Below, one piece after another: positions 47,479-55,136 of a stretch of DNA of 64,000 bases. The DNA comes from Streptomyces zaomyceticus (GTDB lineage Bacteria > Actinomycetota > Actinomycetes > Streptomycetales > Streptomycetaceae). Both the position numbers and the translations under genes were made by a program. How positions within the stretch are numbered: position 1 is the first letter of the stretch; every line of letters begins with the position of its first letter. A model generated the notes under the pieces. The model saw only the letters and a list, made by a program, of their open reading frames with translations. It did no database searches and was not told the DNA's origin. Where the stretch lies: assembly GCF_014656215.1 (NCBI RefSeq), contig NZ_BNBZ01000028.1:32296-96295 (forward strand), given 5' to 3'.

Positions 47479-48857
47479 GCGCGACCCGCAGACCCGATCC
47501 TCCGGACGGGCATGACGAACAGGCCCCGACCGGGGCTTGGTTCGCCTTTCTGGAGAGCAACACCACAGGCACGGGGCGGGAGTTCTGTGCGGCGGCTCGC
47601 GCCCGCGGACTCCGTCCCGTCCTGCTGACCCGGGACCCCGACCGCTACCCCTATGTGGTCGAGGACGGCATCGACACCCTGGTCCTCGACAGCGCCGACC
47701 CGGTCGCCGTCCTCGACCGCTGCGCCGAACTCGCCGACGGCGAGGCCGGTCTCGCGGGCATCGCGTCCAGCTCCGAGTACTTCGTGGCCGCCGCCGCCCG
47801 CGTCGCCGCCAAGCTCGGACTCCCCGCGGCCGACGGCGACGCCGTCGCCCGCTGCCGCGACAAGGAGCGGCAGCGCGAGCTCCTCGCCGCCGGCGGCGTG
47901 CCCGTGCCCGCCTTCGCCTCCGCCGGCCTGCCGGAGGAGGCCGTACGGGCGGCCGAGGCGATCGGTCACCCCGTCGTCCTCAAGCCCGTCAGCGGCTCCG
48001 GATCGATCGGGGTACGGCTCTGCCGGGACGCCGCCGAGACCCGGGCCTGGGCCGAGCGGCTGCTCGACCGGGGCACCGACGAGCGCGGCAGCCCCGTCAC
48101 CGCCCGGCTTCTCGTCGAGGCGGCCGTCCAGGGCCCCGAGTTCTCCGTGGAGACCTTCGACGACACCGTGGTGACCGTCGTCGCCAAACACACCGGACCC
48201 GAGCCGTACTTCGTCGAGACCGGACACGACGTACCGGCGCCGGTCCCGGCCGCCGACACGGCGGCGCTGGGCGCGGTCGCGCTCCGGGCGCTGGCCGCCC
48301 TCGGCCTCGGCTGGGGCGCCGCCCACACCGAACTGCGCCTCACCGACACCGGACCGGTGATCATCGAGGTCAACCCGCGGCTGGCCGGCGGCATGATCCC
48401 CGTCGCCGTCCGGGCCGCCCTCGGCACCGACCTCGTCGACGCGGTCGTCGCGCGCGCGGCCGGGCTGCCGCCCCGCACCACGGTGGGTGCCACGGCCCCG
48501 GCGGACGGTGCGGCGCCCCCGGCCGGGGGCGCCACGGACCGGACGGACGGCGGGCGGACGGACCGCGGCGGACACGCCGCCATCCGGTTCCTGCCCGCCG
48601 CACGCGAAGGACTGGTCACCGCGGTCGACGGGCTCGCCGACGCCCGGGCGGCCGACGGGGTGGTCGCGGCCACCGTCGCCACCGCCCCCGGGCGGACCGT
48701 CGGCATCACGCACTCGTTCCAGGACCGGCTGGCCTGTGTGGTCGCCACCGGAGCGGACGCGGCGCAGGCCGCACAGCGCGCGGCAGCGGCCGCACGCCTC
48801 ATCAGGATCGAGCTGGAGGAGCCGGCAGAGCCGGAAGAAGGAGTCGGGGGCCGATGA
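47475..48857 (+). CDS. ATP-grasp ligase in the diamino acid operon
   Basis: GTG 47475 gives 460 residues. The N-terminal pre-ATP-grasp part (GAWFAFLESNTTGTGREFCA) leads to an ATP-grasp fold: IGHPVVLKPVSGSGSIGVRL (Gly-rich loop), LLVEAAVQGPEFSVETF, and GPVIIEVNPRLAGGMIP (Mg-binding Glu/Asn). The C-terminal ~100 residues resemble the third domain of L-amino-acid ligases. The family joins a carboxylate to an amine through an acyl phosphate. It is linked by GTGA/ATGA overlaps to the lyase and to the A-T-TE gene, so it acts in the same path, perhaps attaching or protecting an amino group. A defined reaction cannot be given. An Ala/Asp/Gly-rich insert lies near residues 338-365. Confidence 0.85.
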   Translation: MSATRRPDPPDGHDEQAPTGAWFAFLESNTTGTGREFCAAARARGLRPVLLTRDPDRYPYVVEDGIDTLVLDSADPVAVLDRCAELADGEAGLAGIASSSEYFVAAAARVAAKLGLPAADGDAVARCRDKERQRELLAAGGVPVPAFASAGLPEEAVRAAEAIGHPVVLKPVSGSGSIGVRLCRDAAETRAWAERLLDRGTDERGSPVTARLLVEAAVQGPEFSVETFDDTVVTVVAKHTGPEPYFVETGHDVPAPVPAADTAALGAVALRALAALGLGWGAAHTELRLTDTGPVIIEVNPRLAGGMIPVAVRAALGTDLVDAVVARAAGLPPRTTVGATAPADGAAPPAGGATDRTDGGRTDRGGHAAIRFLPAAREGLVTAVDGLADARAADGVVAATVATAPGRTVGITHSFQDRLACVVATGADAAQAAQRAAAAARLIRIELEEPAEPEEGVGGR

Positions 48858-51800
48858 CCGAGCACGCGAACAACCAGCAGGCGTACACCAGGATTCCGCG
48901 GTGGACCGCGCCGTCCGCCGGGGAGACCGGCACCGACGTGCACGGCACGCGGCTCGCCGAGGACCTCGGCCGGGCCCTCGCCCGCCGGGCCGCCGAGCTC
49001 GGCACGGACCTGGCGGCCCTCCTGACCGCCGCCCACGCCCGGGTCCTCGCCACGGTGACGGCCGAGCGGGACCTGCTCGTCGGCCACGTCGCGCACGACG
49101 GCACCGGCGAGGTCCTGCCGCTGCGACTGCACGTGGCGAACTCGACCTGGGCGGAACTGGTGGAGCACGCCGCCGCCGCGCCGGAGGCCACCCGGAACCC
49201 GGCGGACCCGGAGACGCGGTCGGCCCCGCCCGCCGACGCGCGCCCCGAGGTCGTCCTGGACCTGTCGGGACTCACCGACGCCCCGGAGGACACGGACGGC
49301 ACACGGACCACGGAGGGCGCGAGCACCCGCACCGCCGAGGGGACCGACGACCCCGGCGCCGCCCCCGTGTTCGCCGACGGCACCGTCCTGCGCGTCGTCT
49401 GGAGCCGCGACGAGTACGGACTCGCCCTGCGGATCCTCCACGACCGGGCCGCGCTCGACGAGTACCACGCCCACCGCCTCGCCGGATACCACCTCGCCGC
49501 GCTGCGGCACCTCGCCGCCGACCCCGCCGACCGGCACGACCGGCAGAGCCTCCTCTCGGAGCGCGAGACCGAGAAGCAGCTGTACGGCCTCGCGGGACCC
49601 CGCGCGGAGCTGCCCGACCGCACCTTCCACGAGCTCTTCGAGGAGCAGGCGCGGGCCACCCCCGACGCGCTCGCCGCCGAGCACGGCGGGGTGCGGTGGA
49701 CGTACCGGGAGCTCGACGAGCGCGCCGACCGTGTGGCGCACGCCCTCGTCGAGGCGGGCGCCGCCGCCGAGGACGTCGTCGCCGTCGTCATGGACCGCAC
49801 CCTCGACTGGATCGCCGCCGCCCTGGGCGTGTTCAAGGCCGGCGCCGTCTACCTGCCGGTCCGCCCCGACTTCCCCACCGAGCGGGTCGCGACCCAGTTC
49901 GAGCGCAGCGCCTGCCGTTTCGCGCTCCTCGCGCCCGGCGCCGAAACCCTCGTACGCGAGGCGTCCGACGCCGTCACGGACGCGCCCGTCGCCCTCTCCG
50001 TACCGGAGATCCTGAGCCGGCCGGGAGCAGCCACCGGCCCGGTCGCCGTCACCGTGGACCCCGGGCAGGCCGCGTACATCTACTTCACCTCCGGCTCCAC
50101 CGGCGCCCCCAAGGGCGCCCTGTGCGAGCACGTCGGCATGCTCAACCACCTGTACATGAAGATCGAGGACATGGAGATCGCCGCCGGGGAGGTCGTCACC
50201 CAGACCGCCTCCCAGTGCTTCGACATCTCCCTGTGGCAGTTCACCGCGCCCCTGCTCGTCGGCGGCGCGGTACGGATCATCGACACCGACACCCAGCTCG
50301 ACGTCGACGCCTTCCTCGACGAGATCACCGACGGCGCGGTCGCCGTCGTCCAGATCGTCCCCTCCTACCTGGAGGTGCTCCTGACCCATCTGGAGCACCA
50401 CCCGCGTCCGCTCGGCGGCCTGCGCACCATCTCGGTCACCGGCGAGGCGCTCAAGTACGAGCTGGTGCAGCGCTGGTTCGCCGCCCACCCGGACGTCAAG
50501 CTCGTCAACGCCTACGGTGCCACCGAGGTCTCCGACGACACCATGCACGAGGTCCTCGACGGGCTGCCCGAACGGGACTTCGTGACCGTCGGCCGCTCCC
50601 TGCGCAACGTCAACACCTACATCCTCGACGAGAACCTGGCGCTCGTGCCGCTCGGCTCGCCCGGCGAGATCGCCTTCTCCGGCATCTGCGTCGGACGCGG
50701 CTACATCAACGACGAGGAACGCACCCGCCAGGCCTTCGTCGCCGACCCGTTCCGGGCCAACACCCGCATGTACCGCACCGGCGACTTCGGACGCTGGCTG
50801 CCCGAGGGCCGCATCGAGTACCTGGGCCGCCGGGACGAGCAGGTCAAGATCCGCGGCTTCCGCATCGAGATCGGGGAGATCGAGAACAAGCTCCTCAGCA
50901 TGCCCGGGGTCCACGAGGCCGCCGTCGTCATCGACGGCGGGGCGGGCGACCTGCGCAACCTCGTCGCCTTCTTCGCGGGCCAGGAGGACCTGCCGGCCGG
51001 CCGCGTCCGGGACTTCCTCGCCACCCTGCTCCCCGACTACATGGTGCCCACCTACTTCCACCAGATGGAGCGCCTGCCGCTCACCGAGAACGGCAAGATC
51101 GACAAGAAGTCCCTCGTCCGGCTCGCCGGGACCCTCGGCCACGGCGGCGCCCCGTACACCGCCCCCGTCACCCCCGCCGAGCAGCGCCTCGCCATGCTCT
51201 GGGCCGAGGTCCTCGGCGTTCCCCTCGAACGCATCGGGCGCTCCGACAACTTCTTCGACCTCGGCGGCACCTCCCTCGCCGCCGTACGGCTCCTGGTCCG
51301 CCTCGACCGTGCCCTGTCCCTCAAGGACCTCGTCGCCAGGCCCGCCCTCGCCGACCTGGCCGCGGCCCTCGACGAGCGCGGCCGCGGCGGCGCGGCCCCG
51401 GCGGCCACCGGCCTCCTCCAGCCGCTGTCCGCCGCCCGCGCCCCCCACCACACCCTCGTCTGCTTCCCCTACGCCGGCGGCAACGCGGTCAACTACCGTT
51501 CCCTCGCCGCCGAACTGGAACGGGACGGCTTCGCCGTCGAGGCCGTCGAACTCCCCGGCCACGACTTCAGCGGCGCCGCGGAGGAGATGCCGGACGTCCC
51601 CGAGCTCGCCCGGCGGATCACGGACGAGATCATCGAACGCGTGAACACTCCCGTCCTCATCTGGGGCCACTGCGCGGGCGCCGCCGCGGCCCTGGAGACC
51701 GCCCGCCTCCTGGAGGAGGCCGGCCGCCCCGCCGAGCGGGTCTTCCTCGGGGCGCTGCTGCTCCCCGACACCGAGGAGCTGCGCGCCGAGATCGCCGAGA

Positions 51801-52183
51801 CCTCGGCGGCCGACACCGCCACGCTGCTCGCCCGGCTGCGCGCCGACAACGCGTACGTGGAACTCGACGCCCTCAAGCCCGAGCGCGCCGAGGTCGTCGG
51901 CCGCGCCTACCGGCACGACGTCGTCACCTCCGACCGCCATCTCGCCCGCATCCGCGAGGACGGCGAGCGGTACCGGATCGACGCGCCGGTGGAGGTCGTC
52001 GTCGCCGTCGACGACCCCACCACCGACGGGTACGCCGCCACGCACGGCGACTGGAAGGCCGTGTCCGACCGGATCACCCTGCGCGAACTCGCCCAGGGCG
52101 GCCACTACTTCATCAGCACCCGCCCTGCCGAGACCGCCGACGTGGTGCGCGCCGCCTGCACGCCGTCCGGGCGACAGGACTAG
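48854..52183 (+). CDS. Stand-alone NRPS: remnant C-like part, adenylation, carrier, thioesterase
   Basis: The 1109-residue protein has about 250 N-terminal residues resembling the end of a condensation domain, without HHxxxDG. The A domain (about 256-770) has YFTSGSTGAPKGALCEHVGM, CFDISLWQF, NAYGATEVSDDT, MYRTGDFGRW and GKIDKKSL. The carrier is DNFFDLGGTSL with Ser807 for phosphopantetheine. The thioesterase (about 860-1105) reads VLIWGHCAGAAAALETARL, so the nucleophile place is Cys940 instead of Ser. My hand alignment gives a specificity code D-I-W-Q-S-T-A-D-D-K, with two acidic residues that would suit an amine-bearing side chain. Loading, tailoring and release of a free amino acid, as in NikP1-type systems, is the likely role. 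It is ATGA-coupled. Confidence 0.9.
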   Translation: MTEHANNQQAYTRIPRWTAPSAGETGTDVHGTRLAEDLGRALARRAAELGTDLAALLTAAHARVLATVTAERDLLVGHVAHDGTGEVLPLRLHVANSTWAELVEHAAAAPEATRNPADPETRSAPPADARPEVVLDLSGLTDAPEDTDGTRTTEGASTRTAEGTDDPGAAPVFADGTVLRVVWSRDEYGLALRILHDRAALDEYHAHRLAGYHLAALRHLAADPADRHDRQSLLSERETEKQLYGLAGPRAELPDRTFHELFEEQARATPDALAAEHGGVRWTYRELDERADRVAHALVEAGAAAEDVVAVVMDRTLDWIAAALGVFKAGAVYLPVRPDFPTERVATQFERSACRFALLAPGAETLVREASDAVTDAPVALSVPEILSRPGAATGPVAVTVDPGQAAYIYFTSGSTGAPKGALCEHVGMLNHLYMKIEDMEIAAGEVVTQTASQCFDISLWQFTAPLLVGGAVRIIDTDTQLDVDAFLDEITDGAVAVVQIVPSYLEVLLTHLEHHPRPLGGLRTISVTGEALKYELVQRWFAAHPDVKLVNAYGATEVSDDTMHEVLDGLPERDFVTVGRSLRNVNTYILDENLALVPLGSPGEIAFSGICVGRGYINDEERTRQAFVADPFRANTRMYRTGDFGRWLPEGRIEYLGRRDEQVKIRGFRIEIGEIENKLLSMPGVHEAAVVIDGGAGDLRNLVAFFAGQEDLPAGRVRDFLATLLPDYMVPTYFHQMERLPLTENGKIDKKSLVRLAGTLGHGGAPYTAPVTPAEQRLAMLWAEVLGVPLERIGRSDNFFDLGGTSLAAVRLLVRLDRALSLKDLVARPALADLAAALDERGRGGAAPAATGLLQPLSAARAPHHTLVCFPYAGGNAVNYRSLAAELERDGFAVEAVELPGHDFSGAAEEMPDVPELARRITDEIIERVNTPVLIWGHCAGAAAALETARLLEEAGRPAERVFLGALLLPDTEELRAEIAETSAADTATLLARLRADNAYVELDALKPERAEVVGRAYRHDVVTSDRHLARIREDGERYRIDAPVEVVVAVDDPTTDGYAATHGDWKAVSDRITLRELAQGGHYFISTRPAETADVVRAACTPSGRQD

Positions 52184-52194
52184 GAGGGAGTCAC

Positions 52195-53199
52195 GTGACG
52201 ACCACAACCGACCTGCTCACCCCGGCCGCGCACCCCGCGACGGTCACCGAGGAGGAGGGCCCCGGAGCCGCCGGGGCCGTGTCCGCGATCGTCGCACCCG
52301 GGGCGATCGGCTCCCGGCTCGGCCGCGGGGCGGTCACCACCGGGGTCAGTACGGCCTTCGGGACCTTCGGCGAGCTGCTCCAGGGGGTCCTCCCCGAGGA
52401 GAACGGGGACTTCCTCGTCACCCTGCCCGTCGCCCGCTGGGCCATGGCCCGCTTCGAACCCGACCCCGGCACCGACGTGCTCCAGGTCTGGCCGCCGCAC
52501 AAGAAGAAGGCCCTCGCCCTCACCTCGATGATCATGGAGGACGCGGGGCTGCCCGCCGGCGGCCTCCTGAAGATCCACAGCAGCCTGCCCGAGGGCAAGG
52601 GCCTCGCCAGCTCCTCGGCCGACCTCGTGGCCACCGCCCGGGCCGTCGCCAACGCCCTGGACGAGGCCATGCCGCCGCGCCGGATCGAGGCGTACCTCGC
52701 CAGGATCGAACCGACGGACGGGGTGCTCTACTCCTCGATCGTCGCCTTCCACCACCGCACCGTGCGGCTGCGGGCCGTGCTCGGCTCGCTGCCGTCCATG
52801 GCGGTGGTGAGCGCCGACGAGGGCGGCGCCGTGGACACGGTCGCCTTCAACAGCATCCCCAAGCCGTTCACGGTCGCCGACAAGCGGGAGTACGCCCGGC
52901 TCCTCGACCGGATCACCGACGCGATCGCCCGCCGCGACCTCGCCGAGGTCGGCCGGGTCGCGACCGCCAGCGCCCGGATGAACCAGGTCCTGCGCCACAA
53001 GTGGTCCCTGGACGGCATGACGGACATCTGCCGTGAGGTCGGCGGGCTCGGCGTCGTCGTCGGCCACAGCGGCACCACGCTCGGCATCCTGCTCGACACG
53101 GCGTCGCCGGACTGCCCGGCGCAGCTCGCCGCGGCCGCCCAGGCCTGCCAGGAACTCGTCGGCAACGTCACCGTGTACCGCACGCTGAGCTTCGACTGA
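52195..53199 (+). CDS. GHMP kinase, PduX/L-threonine-kinase-like
   Basis: GTG 52195, after TAGGAGGGAG, gives 334 residues. GTFGELLQG (about residue 56) is the PduX-type entry motif, and IHSSLPEGKGLASSSADLVA is the GHMP ATP-binding loop. GGLGVVVGHSGTTLGILLD is the third GHMP motif. PduX phosphorylates L-threonine for cobalamin synthesis. Here, next to a PLP replacement enzyme and a lyase, it most likely makes O-phosphothreonine as the activated precursor of 2,3-diaminobutyrate. An alternative is supply of the cobalamin side chain for the nearby B12-dependent glutamate mutase. It is last in the rightward operon and closed by a strong terminator. Confidence 0.87.
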   Translation: MTTTTDLLTPAAHPATVTEEEGPGAAGAVSAIVAPGAIGSRLGRGAVTTGVSTAFGTFGELLQGVLPEENGDFLVTLPVARWAMARFEPDPGTDVLQVWPPHKKKALALTSMIMEDAGLPAGGLLKIHSSLPEGKGLASSSADLVATARAVANALDEAMPPRRIEAYLARIEPTDGVLYSSIVAFHHRTVRLRAVLGSLPSMAVVSADEGGAVDTVAFNSIPKPFTVADKREYARLLDRITDAIARRDLAEVGRVATASARMNQVLRHKWSLDGMTDICREVGGLGVVVGHSGTTLGILLDTASPDCPAQLAAAAQACQELVGNVTVYRTLSFD

Positions 53200-53216
53200 C
53201 CGTCCCCGGCACAGCA

Positions 53217-53261
53217 ACGAGGAAGGGCCGCACCCGGACACCGGGTGCGGCCCTTCCTCGT
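53217..53261. terminator. Bidirectional terminator between the kinase and hydroxylase genes
   Basis: A perfect 21-bp stem (53217-53237 with 53241-53261) with a 3-nt ACA loop lies between the convergent genes. It is one of the longest perfect hairpins in the window. Confidence 0.93.
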
Positions 53262-53276
53262 GCGGAGCCGCGGGCG

Positions 53277-54227
53277 TCAGGGGCGGAACGGTTCGCCGAG
53301 GCCGACGACGATCTCCCGCTCGCCGCGGTACGGCTCACGGCTGTGCGCCGTACGCACGTTGTCGACCACCAGCAGATCACCGCGCCGCCACGGCTCACGG
53401 ACCGTGTGCCGCTCGTACACCTCGTTCACCAGGTCCACCGTCGCCCGGTCCAGCGGGGTGCCGTCGCCGTAGAAGGTGTTGAACGGCAGCCCCTCGGGCC
53501 CGAACTCGGCCGTCAGGAACTCCCGTACCTCGGGGGCCATCGTCCACTCGTTGAGGAACGCGATCTGGTTGAACCAGCAGCGCTCGCCCGTCCCGGGATG
53601 GGCGACGACCGCCGGCCGGGTCTGCACCGTCCGCAGCCCCCCGTCCGCGTCCCAGTGGGTCTCGACGCCGTTCTCGGCGCAGTACCGCTCGACCTCGTCG
53701 CGGTCCGCGCCGCCGAAGGCGTCCTGCCAGCCGATGCCGACGAACGGGTTGTAGTGACGGGTCAGCCGCCAGCCCTCCCGCTCGAACCGCTCCACCAGCT
53801 CGGCCGGCAGATCCGCCAGCACGGCGCGCGCGTCCGCGAGAGCCGTCACCCCGCCGGAGGCGGGAGGCGTGACACAGGCGAAGGCGAGCAGCCGGGGGGC
53901 GCGGGCCGCGTAACTCAGTTCGTGGTGCATGCACATGGGCTGGTCCGCCGGCCAGTGCGAGGACGAGTAGACACCCGTCGGCCCGAGGGCGTCGCGCGGG
54001 GCGAAGCCCTCCCGCTCCGCCATGCCCTCCTCGCCGAGGACGGCGGCGACGGTCGCGGCGGCCCGCTCGCGCCCGTCCAGTCCCAGCCCCCGGACGAGGA
54101 CGGAACCGTGCACGGCCACCAGCTCCCGGATCTCGCCGCGGTGCTCCGCCGCCCATGCGGCGGGGTCGGCGCCGGGCGGGGGCGCCAGGTCCGGACGGGT
54201 GGGGGAGTCGGTGCGCACTTCGGTCAT
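53277..54227 (-). CDS. SyrP/TauD-type Fe(II)/2-oxoglutarate amino acid hydroxylase
   Basis: The 316-residue protein carries the H-x-E variant of the iron-binding motif (MCMHHELSYAAR, H101/E103), typical of SyrP-like NRPS-linked hydroxylases. The distal His is in VVDNVRTAHSREPYRGER, with Arg for 2-oxoglutarate. HYNPFVGIGWQDAFGG and CWFNQIAFLNEW are also conserved in that family. Members hydroxylate the beta carbon of aspartate or another amino acid, often while it is bound to a carrier protein. Candidate substrates here are aspartate, or the residue loaded on the A-T-TE protein. It is transcribed leftward with the transporter and the mutase genes. Confidence 0.88.
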   Translation of the reverse strand: MTEVRTDSPTRPDLAPPPGADPAAWAAEHRGEIRELVAVHGSVLVRGLGLDGRERAAATVAAVLGEEGMAEREGFAPRDALGPTGVYSSSHWPADQPMCMHHELSYAARAPRLLAFACVTPPASGGVTALADARAVLADLPAELVERFEREGWRLTRHYNPFVGIGWQDAFGGADRDEVERYCAENGVETHWDADGGLRTVQTRPAVVAHPGTGERCWFNQIAFLNEWTMAPEVREFLTAEFGPEGLPFNTFYGDGTPLDRATVDLVNEVYERHTVREPWRRGDLLVVDNVRTAHSREPYRGEREIVVGLGEPFRP

Positions 54228-54308
54228 GGTGTGCTCTCCGTTTCGTGAAGGGTTCGGATGCGGGGGAACGGAAGGGGAAGGGTGGGCGGCCGCCGGGACG
54301 GGGGCGGG

Positions 54309-55136
54309 TCAGACCACCGGGCGTTGGAACGCCCGGACGGCCGCGGCCGAACCGACGACCGCCACCAGCAGACTCGTGCCGAGCGCCGCCCACACCTGGG
54401 TGCCCAGCGGCAGATCCAGGGCGAGCGCCCGCGCCGCGTCCATCGCGTACGACAGCGGGTTGAGCCGCGCGAGCAGCTGGAGCCAGCCCGGCAGCCGGTC
54501 CACCGGCACGAACGCGCTGGACGCGAACATCAGCGGGAACGTCACCAGATACCCGGCGCTCTGCATCGCCTCGGCGTTCCGCAGCCAGGCCGCGAGCGCC
54601 AGGAAGATCCACGTCATCGCCCAGACCACCGCGCAGGTGAGCAGCAGCGCCGCCAGCAGACCGAGCGGCCCGCCCGCCGGATCGGCGTCGAGCAGCACCA
54701 CGGCCACCACCAGCAGGATCACCAACTGGACGGCCGTACGCAGCAGATCGGCGAAGCTGCGGGCGATGAGCAGCAGCGGGGCGTGGATCGGCAGCGTACG
54801 CAGCCGGGCCACCGCCCCGTTGTCCATGTCCCGCACCAGACCGATGCCCGAGGCCACCGCGGGACCGATGCCGGTGGTCACCAGCAGCGCCGGAAGCAGA
54901 TAGTCGATGTAGCCCACGCCCGCCGGAAGATGCCCCCGGTCGACGATGCTGCCGAAGACCTGGCTGAGCAGCAGCAGCATGAACACCGGCTGGAGCATGC
55001 TGAGCACCATCGCCCTGCGATGGGTCAGATGCGCGCGCACCGAACGGCCGGTGAGGATGAACAGCTGCGCCGGAGCGCTGCTGCCCTGCCAGAGCGCGCC
55101 GGCCGGGCGGTGCGGCAGCGGGGTCGGGACGGTCAT
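54309..55136 (-). CDS. ABC-2 type exporter permease (DrrB type)
   Basis: ATG 55136 overlaps the stop of glmE (ATGA), giving 275 residues. Six membrane segments are visible, including AMVLSMLQPVFMLLLLSQVF, VGYIDYLLPALLVTTGIGPA and GYLVTFPLMFASSAFVPVDR. The last of these precedes the conserved LPGWLQLLARLNPLSYAMDA of DrrB/NodJ permeases. It should pair with the ATPase at 43676-44641, which lies on the opposite strand 10 kb away. The two would form the lipopeptide exporter. Coupling to the mutase gene suggests it is made together with the precursor enzymes. Confidence 0.9.
   Translation of the reverse strand: MTVPTPLPHRPAGALWQGSSAPAQLFILTGRSVRAHLTHRRAMVLSMLQPVFMLLLLSQVFGSIVDRGHLPAGVGYIDYLLPALLVTTGIGPAVASGIGLVRDMDNGAVARLRTLPIHAPLLLIARSFADLLRTAVQLVILLVVAVVLLDADPAGGPLGLLAALLLTCAVVWAMTWIFLALAAWLRNAEAMQSAGYLVTFPLMFASSAFVPVDRLPGWLQLLARLNPLSYAMDAARALALDLPLGTQVWAALGTSLLVAVVGSAAAVRAFQRPVV

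Noticed and set aside
47966..52207. A 1413-codon open frame antisense to the NRPS and kinase genes
   Set aside because: It mirrors the coding strand in GC-rich DNA, has low-complexity Gly/Asp/Val/Glu composition and no family motif. Long antisense frames of this sort occur opposite nearly every gene here.
52195..53199. Housekeeping cobalamin PduX as the main role
   Set aside because: Possible, because the mutase needs B12. However, the gene directly follows and is co-oriented with the diaminobutyrate-type genes, so pathway use is the better reading. Kept as an alternative.
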